A stretch of 64,000 nt of DNA from CAZUGA01 sp964619885 (GTDB taxonomy: Bacteria; Pseudomonadota; Gammaproteobacteria; Methylococcales; UBA1147), in assembly GCA_964619885.1 (NCBI GenBank), contig CAZUGA010000024.1:1-64000 (forward strand), in the 5' to 3' direction. Numbering within the stretch: the first letter of the stretch is position 1; every line of letters begins with the position of its first letter. The notes beneath the pieces were generated by a model, which was not told where the DNA came from, ran no database searches, and saw only the letters and a program-made list of their open reading frames with translations. Shown piece after piece: positions 26,760 to 34,941 of the stretch. Both the position numbers and the translations under genes were made by a program.

Positions 26760-27383
26760 ATGATAAAAGAACAACAAATACAATTGTTTTTGGACCAACT
26801 GGCCAGTAAGGCTCCGACTCCGGGTGGCGGCGGAGCAGCGGCTATAATGGGGTCGATGGGCGCCGCGTTGGTCAGTATGGTCTGTAATCTGACTATCGGT
26901 AAAGAAAAGTATGCCGATGTTGAAGAAGAATTAAAGTCGGTTTTGGATCAAGCCGAAGCACTCAGAATACGGTTGACCGAAATGATACAAGCCGATGTGC
27001 AGGTTTTCGACAGGGTCATGGCGTCATATGGAATGCCCAAAGATACCGATGAACAAAAAGACGCGCGTAGCGCAGAGATCCAGGAAGCACTTAAGGCAGC
27101 CACTGACGTTCCGTTGGAATGCGCCAAAGCCAGCGCTGATGTAATAAAACTGAGCCGGGTGGTTGCGGAAAAGGGAAATCTTAATGTAATCAGCGATGCT
27201 GGCGTAGCAGTTCTGGCAGGCTATGGAGCCTTAAAAAGTGCAGCGCTGAATGTGAACATCAACATTGGTGGTATCAAAGATCCGGTCTTTGTAGAAGATC
27301 GTCGAGCTCAATTGTTAGCAGCGATTGATGGGTGTGGTTGGGACACTGAAGAAATCTACAAAATCGTTGAGAGTAAATTGTAG
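26760..27383 (+). CDS. fchA: methenyl-tetrahydrofolate cyclohydrolase (FchA family)
   Basis: 207 residues with ribosome site AGGGGGATAGC. It belongs to the formiminotransferase-cyclodeaminase-like family: TPGGGGAAAIMGSMGAALVSMVCNLTIGK near the N terminus, then long helices with RVMASYGMPKDTDEQKDARSAEIQEAL, and GNLNVISDAGVAVLAGYGALKSAALNVNINIGGIKD. In methylotrophs FchA opens the ring of methenyl-tetrahydrofolate to give 10-formyl-H4F, next to MtdA. A stand-alone formimino cyclodeaminase of histidine breakdown shares the fold, but the MtdA-like neighbour favours FchA. The divergent layout suggests control from a shared region. Confidence 0.83.
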   Translation: MIKEQQIQLFLDQLASKAPTPGGGGAAAIMGSMGAALVSMVCNLTIGKEKYADVEEELKSVLDQAEALRIRLTEMIQADVQVFDRVMASYGMPKDTDEQKDARSAEIQEALKAATDVPLECAKASADVIKLSRVVAEKGNLNVISDAGVAVLAGYGALKSAALNVNINIGGIKDPVFVEDRRAQLLAAIDGCGWDTEEIYKIVESKL

Positions 27384-27537
27384 GTATCAGTCTCATGTGC
27401 GCCGCAATTTCGGCCAATTGTTCCGACACTATGGCTATCTTTCGTGGATCTAAAAGGTTTTGCAATGTTAATGACCTCGGCGAATGTTTCTTAGAAACCT
27501 TGTGCCGTCTTTAATATAGGTTAGCATTTGAAGAAAG

Positions 27538-27566
27538 TTGACGATGCAAAGTGGGGCAGGTATTAT
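27538..27566 (+). promoter_or_regulatory. promoter of the tRNA cluster
   Basis: TTGACG (27538-27543), a 17-base spacer and TATTAT (27561-27566), with a GC-rich stretch after it. It lies 51 bases before tRNA-Pro, in the right position for one transcript of the three tRNAs. Confidence 0.6.
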
Positions 27567-27617
27567 CGTCAGGCTTCGGTGGCGCCTCGTCCGGTGCCTA
27601 GGAACTAGAAGGTCGTT

Positions 27618-27694
27618 CGGGGTATAGCGCAGTTTGGTAGCGCGCCTGCTTTGGGAGCAGGATGTCGGGGGTTCGAATCCCTCTACCCCGACCA
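27618..27694 (+). tRNA. tRNA-Pro (anticodon TGG)
   Basis: 77 bases including encoded CCA. The acceptor arm CGGGGTA pairs with TACCCCG, the anticodon stem CCTGC/GCAGG encloses TTTGGGA (TGG at 27652-27654), and the T loop GTTCGAATC is standard. Confidence 0.97.
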
Positions 27695-27698
27695 TTTC

Positions 27699-27775
27699 GC
27701 GCTTGTAGCTCAACCGGATAGAGCATCGGCCTTCTAAGCCGAGGGTTGCAGGTTCGAGTCCTGCCAAGCGCGCCA
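27699..27775 (+). tRNA. tRNA-Arg (anticodon TCT)
   Basis: 77 bases with CCA. The acceptor GCGCTTG pairs with CAAGCGC, the anticodon stem TCGGC/GCCGA encloses CTTCTAA (TCT), and the T loop GTTCGAGTC is standard. It lies 4 bases after tRNA-Pro. Confidence 0.97.
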
Positions 27776-27790
27776 TTACAACCAAATTAT

Positions 27791-27867
27791 GGTGGGTGTA
27801 GCTCAGTAGGTAGAGCCCTGGATTGTGATTCCAGTCGTCGCCGGTTCGAATCCGGTCATCCACCCCA
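27791..27867 (+). tRNA. tRNA-His (anticodon GTG)
   Basis: 77 bases starting at the extra G-1 typical of tRNA-His. The acceptor GTGGGTG pairs with CATCCAC (one G-U), the anticodon stem CTGGA/TCCAG encloses TTGTGAT, and CCA is encoded. Its last 44 bases are repeated 458 bases downstream (28282-28325), so the gene was used as an integration site. Confidence 0.97.
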
Positions 27868-27940
27868 ATTTTTCAATCACTTGTGTTGATTTCACGATGG
27901 CCCTTGAGCTCTTTGCGTGAGTTTTGCGTGACGCATTCTG

Positions 27941-28112
27941 CTATACCCGCTTTCTGACCAGGACCAATTCCGGTTTCTTCTCATCAATTTCGCAGATCAG
28001 TTCCGCGGCATTGATCAAGTTTTGAATCTCCGCCTGGCTGGAGGCTGGAGTGCGTCGTCATCCGCTCAAAAGGTCTTGTCGGTCTTCATAGCTGACACCC
28101 GGCGCAAGCGCT
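27941..28112 (-). pseudogene. tyrosine recombinase (phage integrase) C-terminal remnant
   Basis: Reading the - strand, the end of a tyrosine integrase is legible: APGVSYEDRQDLL, a damaged section, then SQAEIQNLINAAELICEID and EKKPELVLVRKRV before a TAG. Intact relatives read EDRQDLLGHKSGR, TTHYS, AELQNLI. Here the LGHKS part is lost, an in-frame TGA follows LLSG, and the THYS motif is broken (MTTHS in a shifted frame), so the catalytic tyrosine is gone. Everything upstream of the fragment is missing. It abuts tRNA-His, the typical site for such elements. Confidence 0.75.
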
Positions 28113-28281
28113 AACTAAAGATATGACATAGAGCGTGCGCTTAGACATCCGGCAATCAATCTCCGAATATCATATCGAACCTTGATGTATAACCCTATGC
28201 AAAGAAGCTAGATGTGATTGAGCGATTGCTTATGAGCGAAATTGACGGAAACTGCGTCAATCTATAGCTATTGTTTATGCC

Positions 28282-28325
28282 TGTGATTCCAGTTGTCTCC
28301 GGTTCTAATCCCGCCATCCACCCCA
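28282..28325 (+). repeat. attR-like duplicate of the tRNA-His 3' end
   Basis: 44 bases matching tRNA-His 27824-27867 at 39 positions, starting TGTGATTCCAGT and ending CATCCACCCCA. With the integrase remnant between the two copies this is the classic att footprint of a genomic island or prophage. The five mismatches show the copy is no longer under tRNA selection. Confidence 0.8.
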
Positions 28326-28486
28326 TTTTATTGCGTTACCGACTTTTTTATCTCTGCCTTGGTTATTTAATTTCGATTATTCCGTTCAATCGAATACATT
28401 GACAGGGGTTAGGCTGTTCGATCTAATAATATTCAGAGTGATTCTGCCAATCACCTCGGAATTACGCGGATTGCACGGAGTGAATT

Positions 28487-28957
28487 ATGAAATCGATGCT
28501 AATTTTACAGCGGATCTCCCTCGGGCTGACGTTGGCATTAATTTCTTGTGATAGATCGAAAGAATTATCTTCAGACTTAAACTGCAATGTGTCGACGAAT
28601 CGCGCCAGTCAATGTAGTGATCATCCGACACTTCAATCGGGTCGAGTAGTGTTTCGCAAAAATGGACAATTTAGCTTTTTCGGTGATTACGAAGCATGTT
28701 TCGATAAACATCGGGTTAAAGCCCATGGGCGGTACAGCCTTGATAACTATCCCGATGGGATGAAATTCGAATTACTTGCAGATCAGTTTTATGGGGCAAA
28801 TTTAAACTCGGACGGTATTCCGCGCACCATCGGAACTGTAGATCTCGAACTCAAAACGCTCAATGGTGTCTATACGGATTTATGGGCAATTGTGGCTCGC
28901 GGCGCAGTACAATCGAATGATCGACAATCTATTTTGAAGATAAGTTGTCAGCGCTAA
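28487..28957 (+). CDS. hypothetical lipoprotein
   Basis: 156 residues with signal MKSMLILQRISLGLTLALISC (lipobox LISC). The mature part has two cysteine-containing segments (LNCNVS and SQCSD) near its start, plus EACFDKH and a final KISCQR. A beta-rich middle is visible: GRVVFRKNGQFSFFGDYEACFDKHRVKAHGRYSL. This could be a small META/HslJ-like barrel, but that is only a guess. It is the first intact gene after the integration scar. Confidence 0.6.
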   Translation: MKSMLILQRISLGLTLALISCDRSKELSSDLNCNVSTNRASQCSDHPTLQSGRVVFRKNGQFSFFGDYEACFDKHRVKAHGRYSLDNYPDGMKFELLADQFYGANLNSDGIPRTIGTVDLELKTLNGVYTDLWAIVARGAVQSNDRQSILKISCQR

Positions 28958-29060
28958 TTTTTTTATGGTTTGTTCACATAAATTACGCGCGGCTGTGAGT
29001 GAGTACGGATCTAATTAAAAGACAAATAGGTAGGTAAACAATCAACAAGGAGAGATAGTG

Positions 29061-29276
29061 ATGGCTGATCACCAGGAAACTTTTGCAGGATGTGAAATCG
29101 TTATCGAGAACGATTCTGCGCTCACGATTAATGGTAAGGTTATCGAATACACCTACGATGGTGTCAAGAAAACATGGTATTCGAAATATTTGCCGTATAC
29201 GGATTACCCATCCCTCATCGAGCTTGCACGTGCCATCGCTCGTGATACTGTCGAATTCTCGACTAGCGTTCAATAG
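29061..29276 (+). CDS. MelC1-like tyrosinase copper chaperone
   Basis: 71 residues from ATG at 29061 with ribosome site AAGGAGAG; an adjacent GTG at 29058 is a poorer choice. ETFAGCEIVIEND, LTINGKVIEYTYDG, WYSKYLPYTDYPSLIELARAIARD follows the pattern of Streptomyces MelC1 (Y-x-G-R-x-I, then a short beta pair ending in the DG turn, then SxxxHYxxYPTxxxLARAAV). MelC1 chaperones load copper into tyrosinase and may help its export. This version has no signal peptide, and no HY pair is seen where MelC1 has one. It is followed after 9 bases by the tyrosinase gene. Confidence 0.7.
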   Translation: MADHQETFAGCEIVIENDSALTINGKVIEYTYDGVKKTWYSKYLPYTDYPSLIELARAIARDTVEFSTSVQ

Positions 29277-29285
29277 GAGATTGTC

Positions 29286-30797
29286 ATGGCCATCAGGAAA
29301 GATGCGAACACGCTAAATACAGCCGAAAGAGAAGAGTTTGTTTCGGCGATAATGGCATTGAAAGCCAGTGGAATTTACGACCAATTTGTTTTGAGACACG
29401 CCAATGCTGTTATGGCATCGATTCACCGCTGTCCAGCATTTCTGCCTTGGCACCGCCGTTATCTTTGGGATTTTGAACAAGAACTGCAACGTGTTTCAGG
29501 AAATCCAAATTTAGGCGTACCTTACTGGAATTGGCCCCAAGGAAACGAAAATGCGTCTATGTGGGATGATAATTTACTTGGCGGCAACGGTGATTTTGTT
29601 TCATTGATCGTTGAAACCGGACCGTTTCGAGAGGGACAATGGACGGTAATCAACTCCAATAACCAACCTGCGGGGCCATTACAAAGAGCCTTTGGGAGAG
29701 AATCATGGGCCCGTGCATTGCCGACGCAAACCGAAATCGATTCGGTAATGTCGGTTGTTCCATATGATGTCTTTCCTTGGAATACGGGTAGTTCACCAAG
29801 TTTTCGGAATCAGTTAGAAGGCTTTGATGGCCCGAATCTACATAACCGGGGACACGGGTGGGTTGGGGGATCGATGTTACCGATGACTTCGCCGAATGAT
29901 CCGGTATTTTTTATGAACCATTGCATGGTCGATAAGTTATGGCACGAGTGGCAGTTACGGTTCCCAAATCATAACTATTTGCCGACGTCCGGTGCTGCAT
30001 TGGGTCAAAATCTGACGGATGCGATGGACAGTACACCTCCCGGTGCGGTAGGTTCGCGACCCATAGACATATTGGATTCCGCTGGTTTGGGCATAGAATA
30101 CGATCAGCTTATGCCGGGGACACCTAATCCGCAAGATCCTCCGCCTATTGATCAACCTACAGAACAAGAACTTATCGTCAACGGCGCAGCGATTGACGCA
30201 TCTATTGCGACTCCAGGGGAAGTGGATCAATATCGATTTGACGTTCCAGTGTTCGGTCAATATACGATAGAAACCAGCGGACCTTCGGATACTTTTATTA
30301 CGCTTTATGGCCCTGATGATTCAACGGTTGAATTGGCGAGAGACGATGACAGTGGCGAAGGCTTTAACGCTCGCGTTAGAGGTAATTTGGGTGTTGGTAG
30401 CTACTTTCCACGGCTTAGACTTTATTCGGCGGCACAAACTGGAAATTATTCGATCCGAGTGAGTGGTGAAGGCGGCCCTTCTATACCCGAGTTGATATTG
30501 GGTGCTGCTAGTCTTTCCGCAGCTATTTCCGCCGCCAATGAAAGTGATGTATTTCGCTTTCATGTCAGCTCATCGGGTGAATTTACCGTAGAGACAAATG
30601 GAACAACCGACACTTTCATGACGCTCTATGGGCCTAACAGCCAGACCTTGGAAGTAGCTACAGATGACGATTCCGGGGCCTCGTTGAACGCCAAAATCAC
30701 TGCTAGTCTCGGAGTGGGAGAATACTTTGTCCGAGTGAGACATTACAGTTCTGCAAGAACAGGGGCGTATGAAATTAGCTTGCGGTCGGGTTCATAA
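29286..30797 (+). CDS. tyrosinase with two C-terminal PPC domains
   Basis: 503 residues with ribosome site AGGAGATTGTC. The di-copper oxidase core occupies about 1-270: CuA site with His38, His47 and His56 in RHANAVMASIHRCPAFLPWH, and CuB site NLHNRGHGWVGG and DPVFFMNHCMVDKLWHEW. This oxidises phenols to o-quinones (melanin-type chemistry). Residues ~295-400 and ~400-503 are two related beta domains (ELIVNGAAIDASI...YRFDVPVFGQYTIET, TDTFMTLYGP, DDDSGASLNA) of bacterial pre-peptidase C-terminal type, normally found on secreted enzymes. No signal peptide is visible on this protein, so export, if any, might depend on its small partner or on a non-classical route. Confidence 0.9.
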   Translation: MAIRKDANTLNTAEREEFVSAIMALKASGIYDQFVLRHANAVMASIHRCPAFLPWHRRYLWDFEQELQRVSGNPNLGVPYWNWPQGNENASMWDDNLLGGNGDFVSLIVETGPFREGQWTVINSNNQPAGPLQRAFGRESWARALPTQTEIDSVMSVVPYDVFPWNTGSSPSFRNQLEGFDGPNLHNRGHGWVGGSMLPMTSPNDPVFFMNHCMVDKLWHEWQLRFPNHNYLPTSGAALGQNLTDAMDSTPPGAVGSRPIDILDSAGLGIEYDQLMPGTPNPQDPPPIDQPTEQELIVNGAAIDASIATPGEVDQYRFDVPVFGQYTIETSGPSDTFITLYGPDDSTVELARDDDSGEGFNARVRGNLGVGSYFPRLRLYSAAQTGNYSIRVSGEGGPSIPELILGAASLSAAISAANESDVFRFHVSSSGEFTVETNGTTDTFMTLYGPNSQTLEVATDDDSGASLNAKITASLGVGEYFVRVRHYSSARTGAYEISLRSGS

Positions 30798-30961
30798 ATA
30801 TCCAATATTTAACCGATAAGGTCACTGTGACTTCCCGATGACTTAGTTTATACTGCTGCACTTAGAATTACTTAGCTTCGATTGATCTAAAAATTGATCA
30901 TCGCATTTTATATGCGGCTATTCGTACATCGGATGAGTCATCATAATATTCCATCACATAT

Positions 30962-31037
30962 GGGCCGTTAGCTCAGCTGGCAGAGCAGTGGACTCTTAAT
31001 CCATTTGTCCAGGGTTCGAATCCCTGACGGCCCACCA
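30962..31037 (+). tRNA. tRNA-Lys (anticodon CTT)
   Basis: 76 bases with CCA. The acceptor GGGCCGT pairs with ACGGCCC, the anticodon loop CTCTTAA (CTT) sits in the stem TGGA/TCCA, and the T loop GTTCGAATC is standard. A small inverted repeat AACCTG/CAGGTT lies 42 bases downstream (31079-31098). Confidence 0.96.
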
Positions 31038-31454
31038 ATCAATTCAATAAGTAAGGAGTATGGAGATTCTTAGAGATTAACCTGGTTCATATCAGGTTCA
31101 CATTTGAGCAGCATTTTTCGTGGTTTTTTCACCCGAGTCCGATTGGAAAACATTTTCTACCGGCGACATCTCAAATTGATACTGAAACGAAATCGGTTTT
31201 TCGGTGTCAATGTACCTCGGAAGATATTCTTACGGAAGAAACCCAGCCTTAGCCTTACAGATTGCGACCGGCCAATTCCTGCAAGTTGAGAAATTCAGGC
31301 AAATTACCAACGTTATTCTCAAAGCCGCCATTCAGGCGAACCACTCCGGCCATTGAACGTAAATTACGAATCGCTGGTATGCTCAAGACTAACCGGTCGG
31401 GCATCGATGAAAATGTAATCACGACCATCTCAAATATCTTGATTGCCGACTCTC
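31038..31454. other. intergenic region with a possible LRR/L-domain fragment
   Basis: The - strand frame about 31255-31500 reads IPAIRNLRSMAGVVRLNGG and NVGNLPEFLNLQELAGRNL, which looks like one leucine-rich/receptor-L-domain repeat cut off at both sides. It is too short to be a gene and partly overlaps the HAD gene, so it is noted as a possible remnant. Nothing else is recognisable. Confidence 0.3.
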
Positions 31455-32351
31455 CTATTCTACAGGCAATCTCTTTAATGCTTCGATGTAGTCTTCGCAT
31501 TCGGTTCGCAAAATTCTTTGTAATTCTGAATCTGCAATCGATGAAAAGACTCGAGAATTACTGTCCAGGTCATTTCCAAGTTCTTTCATCTCGTTGATAA
31601 ACGTCTGGCTTGAATCGACGCCCGTTTCACTGACACCTAAAAAAATTCCGCCGGAATCCGCGGCAAAATGTAAATCGCGAATTGAGTCGCCGATCATAAA
31701 TGGAGGAAAGGTTTTGCCCGTATCTGAAGTCAGTCTACGTTGAGCACGAATTTCGCGTCGCCACATTTTTCCTACGAACCGAGCTTTAGAACCATCCGCG
31801 GATGAACTTGGTCCGCCCACTGAAAATGCGTTATGGACTCCGAATAACCCACGCTTAGTTAAACCAACGTCATCTAGGGAAGCAAGAAAATCTCTTTGAG
31901 GCTGATATCGGTAGGAAACCAGTATAAGTGATGCAATATCTGTGAGTGATTGTGCGAATTCCAAATAGGATTCTGGAACAACGTCATATTTAAGATCTTC
32001 TTTATTATATTCTTGTAAGCGTCTTTCAAATAGCCCATTAAAGTAATCACTTAAGCATTCTTTAACTTCTTCACCTAATTTGGTATTACGCAACACATGC
32101 TTAATTAAACCTAATGGGCCACTGTGATCACGATGCCATTGGCTGCATTGTTCATTGTCTAAATTCGGCAAATTAACGATTCCAAATTCCTCTTTTGCTA
32201 CTTTGCTTAGTTTTTCATAGGCGTATATCGCGATAGCGATTCGACGGCCAGAAGCACTGGTTGAGGGAATAATAGTGCCATCCAGATCGAAGAATAGTAA
32301 CCGCTTCGGTAATAGATACTTGCGATAAGTATTGTCAATAAAAGTAGACAT
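31455..32351 (-). CDS. HAD-superfamily hydrolase
   Basis: 298 residues. HAD motif I FFDLDGTIIPS (nucleophile and acid Asp) is at about 21-31. A helical cap region follows; motif II-like LILVSYRY and motif IV IGDSIRDLHFAADSGGIFLGVSE complete the active site. The C-terminal tail is charged. Such enzymes are mostly phosphatases of small molecules; the substrate cannot be inferred. It stands alone between tRNA-Lys and the cytochrome locus. Confidence 0.75.
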   Translation of the reverse strand: MSTFIDNTYRKYLLPKRLLFFDLDGTIIPSTSASGRRIAIAIYAYEKLSKVAKEEFGIVNLPNLDNEQCSQWHRDHSGPLGLIKHVLRNTKLGEEVKECLSDYFNGLFERRLQEYNKEDLKYDVVPESYLEFAQSLTDIASLILVSYRYQPQRDFLASLDDVGLTKRGLFGVHNAFSVGGPSSSADGSKARFVGKMWRREIRAQRRLTSDTGKTFPPFMIGDSIRDLHFAADSGGIFLGVSETGVDSSQTFINEMKELGNDLDSNSRVFSSIADSELQRILRTECEDYIEALKRLPVE

Positions 32352-32629
32352 GATTTTGCAATTCTTTTAATGATATATACGAAAATGAACGAATGGACAA
32401 GGTTATCATGGATTTTGGCGGAGCCTTTGGGAATCACAACCCCAAAATTCCAATTAAACGGACTGAATCATTACCGGTATTCCGCGTAGGGGCGAAGAAC
32501 GCATTCAAAATTAGGCTAATGACCGCCATTGAAATTCGAGCATGAATTTTATACGTAAACCGCCTAAGCAAGTGTCCCACGTTAGTTGACCATTACATTT
32601 TGTAGTGACGCCGTCGCAAAAGAATCAGA

Positions 32630-34861
32630 TCAATAAAAGTCTGTGAAATCAATACGGTAACCAACCACAAAATAGTAGTTGCCATCGGTAAAAGAACCCC
32701 GATTATCGGCAACATTGTGGGTGGAGAATTCTCCTCCGAATTCCGCTTCAAGACGAATACCTTGACGCACCTGATAACGCATTCTGAGTGATGGCCTAAA
32801 AAGCCAATCATTAACCCCTTGTTGACCCTTACGATAATCGATTCTGAATCTGGGGGAGACATCAAAATCTAAATTGACCGGATATCGCGCGTCTATAGTT
32901 GCGCCGTATCGGTTAGACGTTTCCAAATGTGCGTATTGCAAATTTAATCCCAAAAAATCGCCTTGAATCACATTATGGTTAGAAAAAAATTGTAACGTCG
33001 TAAAATATTCCCAACCAGTTGCATCGATTCCTTCAATATTGACTGGGTTAACCAAAGAACCCGGAGGTTGAATGAATGTGTCGGGAATAGCGCCCAATTT
33101 TGTCGCTGTAAAATCTCCTCCAATCTGGAAGCGGTCGTTGATGGGATGCGAAAAACCTACACTCCCGGTGTAGCTTGCGACTGTATTACGCCGGGCAATA
33201 TCGCGTACTTGATCAATCGTTAGAATTTGCAGCAGATCATCAACATCTGATGCCGTAGTGTTTCCTAATAGGGCATTACTGGTTGTCAATAAGGGTGCGT
33301 TCCTGTAATCCAAAAGTAAGTTCAATGATGTTTGACTTGGTAATCGCCAGTTACCACTCAAGTTCAAGATATTTAACGAATCGTAAAGCAAGTCATAATC
33401 GAATTGTGAGAATATGTTTATCGAATCGGTAAAGAATTTCATGTCTCCGCCGATCGCTAGCCTATCCTGGATGTTTTCTGCAAATTGCTGAATAAAAAAC
33501 GCATTAAAGTCGATATTGGAATCGAGAGGCCCGTTGATATTCAGGAAATCGGCATTTAGGCCATAAAAGAAATTGAATTGATCCGCGCGGGTGATCGATG
33601 CATATTCGACCGGAAAGCCAAACACAGCATTCAAACGAATCTGGTCGGTGACCATAACCCCGCCGTTGATGCCATCAAATCGTCCGAGGATGCCACCGTT
33701 GTATCCAACCTGACGTCCCAGGCGTGCGCTCGCTCGCCAGGCCTTGTTGTTGATATCCAAAAACCCATTAGTGATTCTTGTATGGTCCCCCGAACCTCCA
33801 TTTCCCAGGGTGTCGGCCAAGTGTCCCCCGGTAAAATTTGTTCTAATATCCCAATCGCCGGATTGTATGCGTCCAGACAAGTAGAGATCGGCTTGTATCG
33901 TGGATTGAACCATCTCCGAGCCCTCATCCGTCAATAACACAAAACCGTTATAGAAATTTGAAAAGGTTCCGTAAAAATCGGTGATTACAGAGGGTGTTGC
34001 CGAAATTTCGTTAGCATTTTCGGTTTCCCGTAGTTTCTTTATAGGTTTGAATTCCGCAGTTTGTAAGCTTTGAAACCTTTGCGATACCCTTTCATGATCC
34101 TGACCCTTGGGATAGCGCCGCATAAAGTTTGTATAGATTGATTTTGCGGCATCTGATTCGCCGTTAAGTTCTTTGGCAAGACCAAAATATTCCAAGGCTT
34201 TCAGACTGAAATCATTTTCCGGTAACGCTAAGGCTTTGAAGTAAAGATCAGCAGCAAGGTTATAGTTCCCATCTATGATGGCCGTTTTGCCCTGTTCCAT
34301 GTATTCGCTCATTTGGCGATTTATTTGTGCAAGAGAGACACTTGGCGGTAACTTTTTAACTAGCGGGGGAATCGTGACTGGAACCAGTATTTCAACGCCC
34401 GATTCCAATGGACGTTGTGATGGAGATAATTCATGTTGGGCGCTTGAACTATGCAGCACGGTGACAATTAAGCTAAGGGCATCGGGAACGCCGTTTACGG
34501 TAAAATTCACCGATTTATTGAAACGCAAACTAATGAATGGCTGAGTTTGCCTACTATAGTCAAAAATTACTTCGGTCAATTCAGATCCGTCCCGCGCGGT
34601 CCACGGGAAGCTTTGCCGAGCATTTGATGCTAAGTCTACAGAACTGAGATCTAACGGCATCAGCTGGATAATCAGTAGATCGCCGGTTTTTGCTGGCGAG
34701 TTGGATAAATACGTCATCCGACGGTTAAGATTTATTGTAATAATCGAGCGATTTCCTGAGTTTTCCACCGTCACGTTATCAATTGCGTCCGCACTAGCTA
34801 GTGCACATGCGCAAAACAATAATAGAAGGGTCAAGAACCGTTTTAACGTTTTCGTCAGCAA
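32630..34861 (-). CDS. outer-membrane beta-barrel with AMIN-like and TPR regions
   Basis: About 743 residues. TTG at 34861 is chosen because AAGGAT precedes it and the signal peptide follows at once (TLKRFLTLLLLFCACALASA); the longer open frame runs into the cytochrome gene. After the signal come an AMIN-like beta domain (VTVENSGNRSIITINLNRRMTYLS), a TPR-like helical part (GKTAIIDGNYNLAADLYFKALALPEN), and ~470 residues of alternating aromatic strands ending in YRIDFTDFY, a typical outer-membrane barrel C terminus. Given the two multihaem cytochromes directly upstream, the barrel probably holds a cytochrome across the outer membrane, like MtrB or PioB. Its AMIN/TPR extension is not part of those known barrels and may grip peptidoglycan or partners. 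Confidence 0.78.
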   Translation of the reverse strand: MLTKTLKRFLTLLLLFCACALASADAIDNVTVENSGNRSIITINLNRRMTYLSNSPAKTGDLLIIQLMPLDLSSVDLASNARQSFPWTARDGSELTEVIFDYSRQTQPFISLRFNKSVNFTVNGVPDALSLIVTVLHSSSAQHELSPSQRPLESGVEILVPVTIPPLVKKLPPSVSLAQINRQMSEYMEQGKTAIIDGNYNLAADLYFKALALPENDFSLKALEYFGLAKELNGESDAAKSIYTNFMRRYPKGQDHERVSQRFQSLQTAEFKPIKKLRETENANEISATPSVITDFYGTFSNFYNGFVLLTDEGSEMVQSTIQADLYLSGRIQSGDWDIRTNFTGGHLADTLGNGGSGDHTRITNGFLDINNKAWRASARLGRQVGYNGGILGRFDGINGGVMVTDQIRLNAVFGFPVEYASITRADQFNFFYGLNADFLNINGPLDSNIDFNAFFIQQFAENIQDRLAIGGDMKFFTDSINIFSQFDYDLLYDSLNILNLSGNWRLPSQTSLNLLLDYRNAPLLTTSNALLGNTTASDVDDLLQILTIDQVRDIARRNTVASYTGSVGFSHPINDRFQIGGDFTATKLGAIPDTFIQPPGSLVNPVNIEGIDATGWEYFTTLQFFSNHNVIQGDFLGLNLQYAHLETSNRYGATIDARYPVNLDFDVSPRFRIDYRKGQQGVNDWLFRPSLRMRYQVRQGIRLEAEFGGEFSTHNVADNRGSFTDGNYYFVVGYRIDFTDFY

Positions 34862-34941
34862 GCTATCCTTTCTCTGAATAGGTAATGTAAATGCTATTGG
34901 GGCCATGCTTTTACGAAGCACCGGGTAAAAAGAACGAGAGC

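Larger units (their letters stand above)
27868..28486. other. scar of a decayed integrated element behind tRNA-His
   Basis: No intact gene is seen. It contains an integrase C-terminal remnant (listed), an inverted repeat ATTGACG/CGTCAAT at 28241-28261, and the second tRNA-His end (listed). Beyond that there is plain AT-rich sequence before the next lipoprotein gene. Confidence 0.65.

Noticed and set aside
27468..27863. A 131-codon - strand frame across the three tRNAs, reading AGLEPATLGLEG and GVEGFEPPTSCSQSRRA
   Set aside because: This is the well-known false protein made by reading tRNA genes backwards; the real features are the tRNAs.
31262..31597. A 111-codon + strand frame
   Set aside because: It has no ribosome site, a poor composition, and overlaps the HAD gene in antisense.
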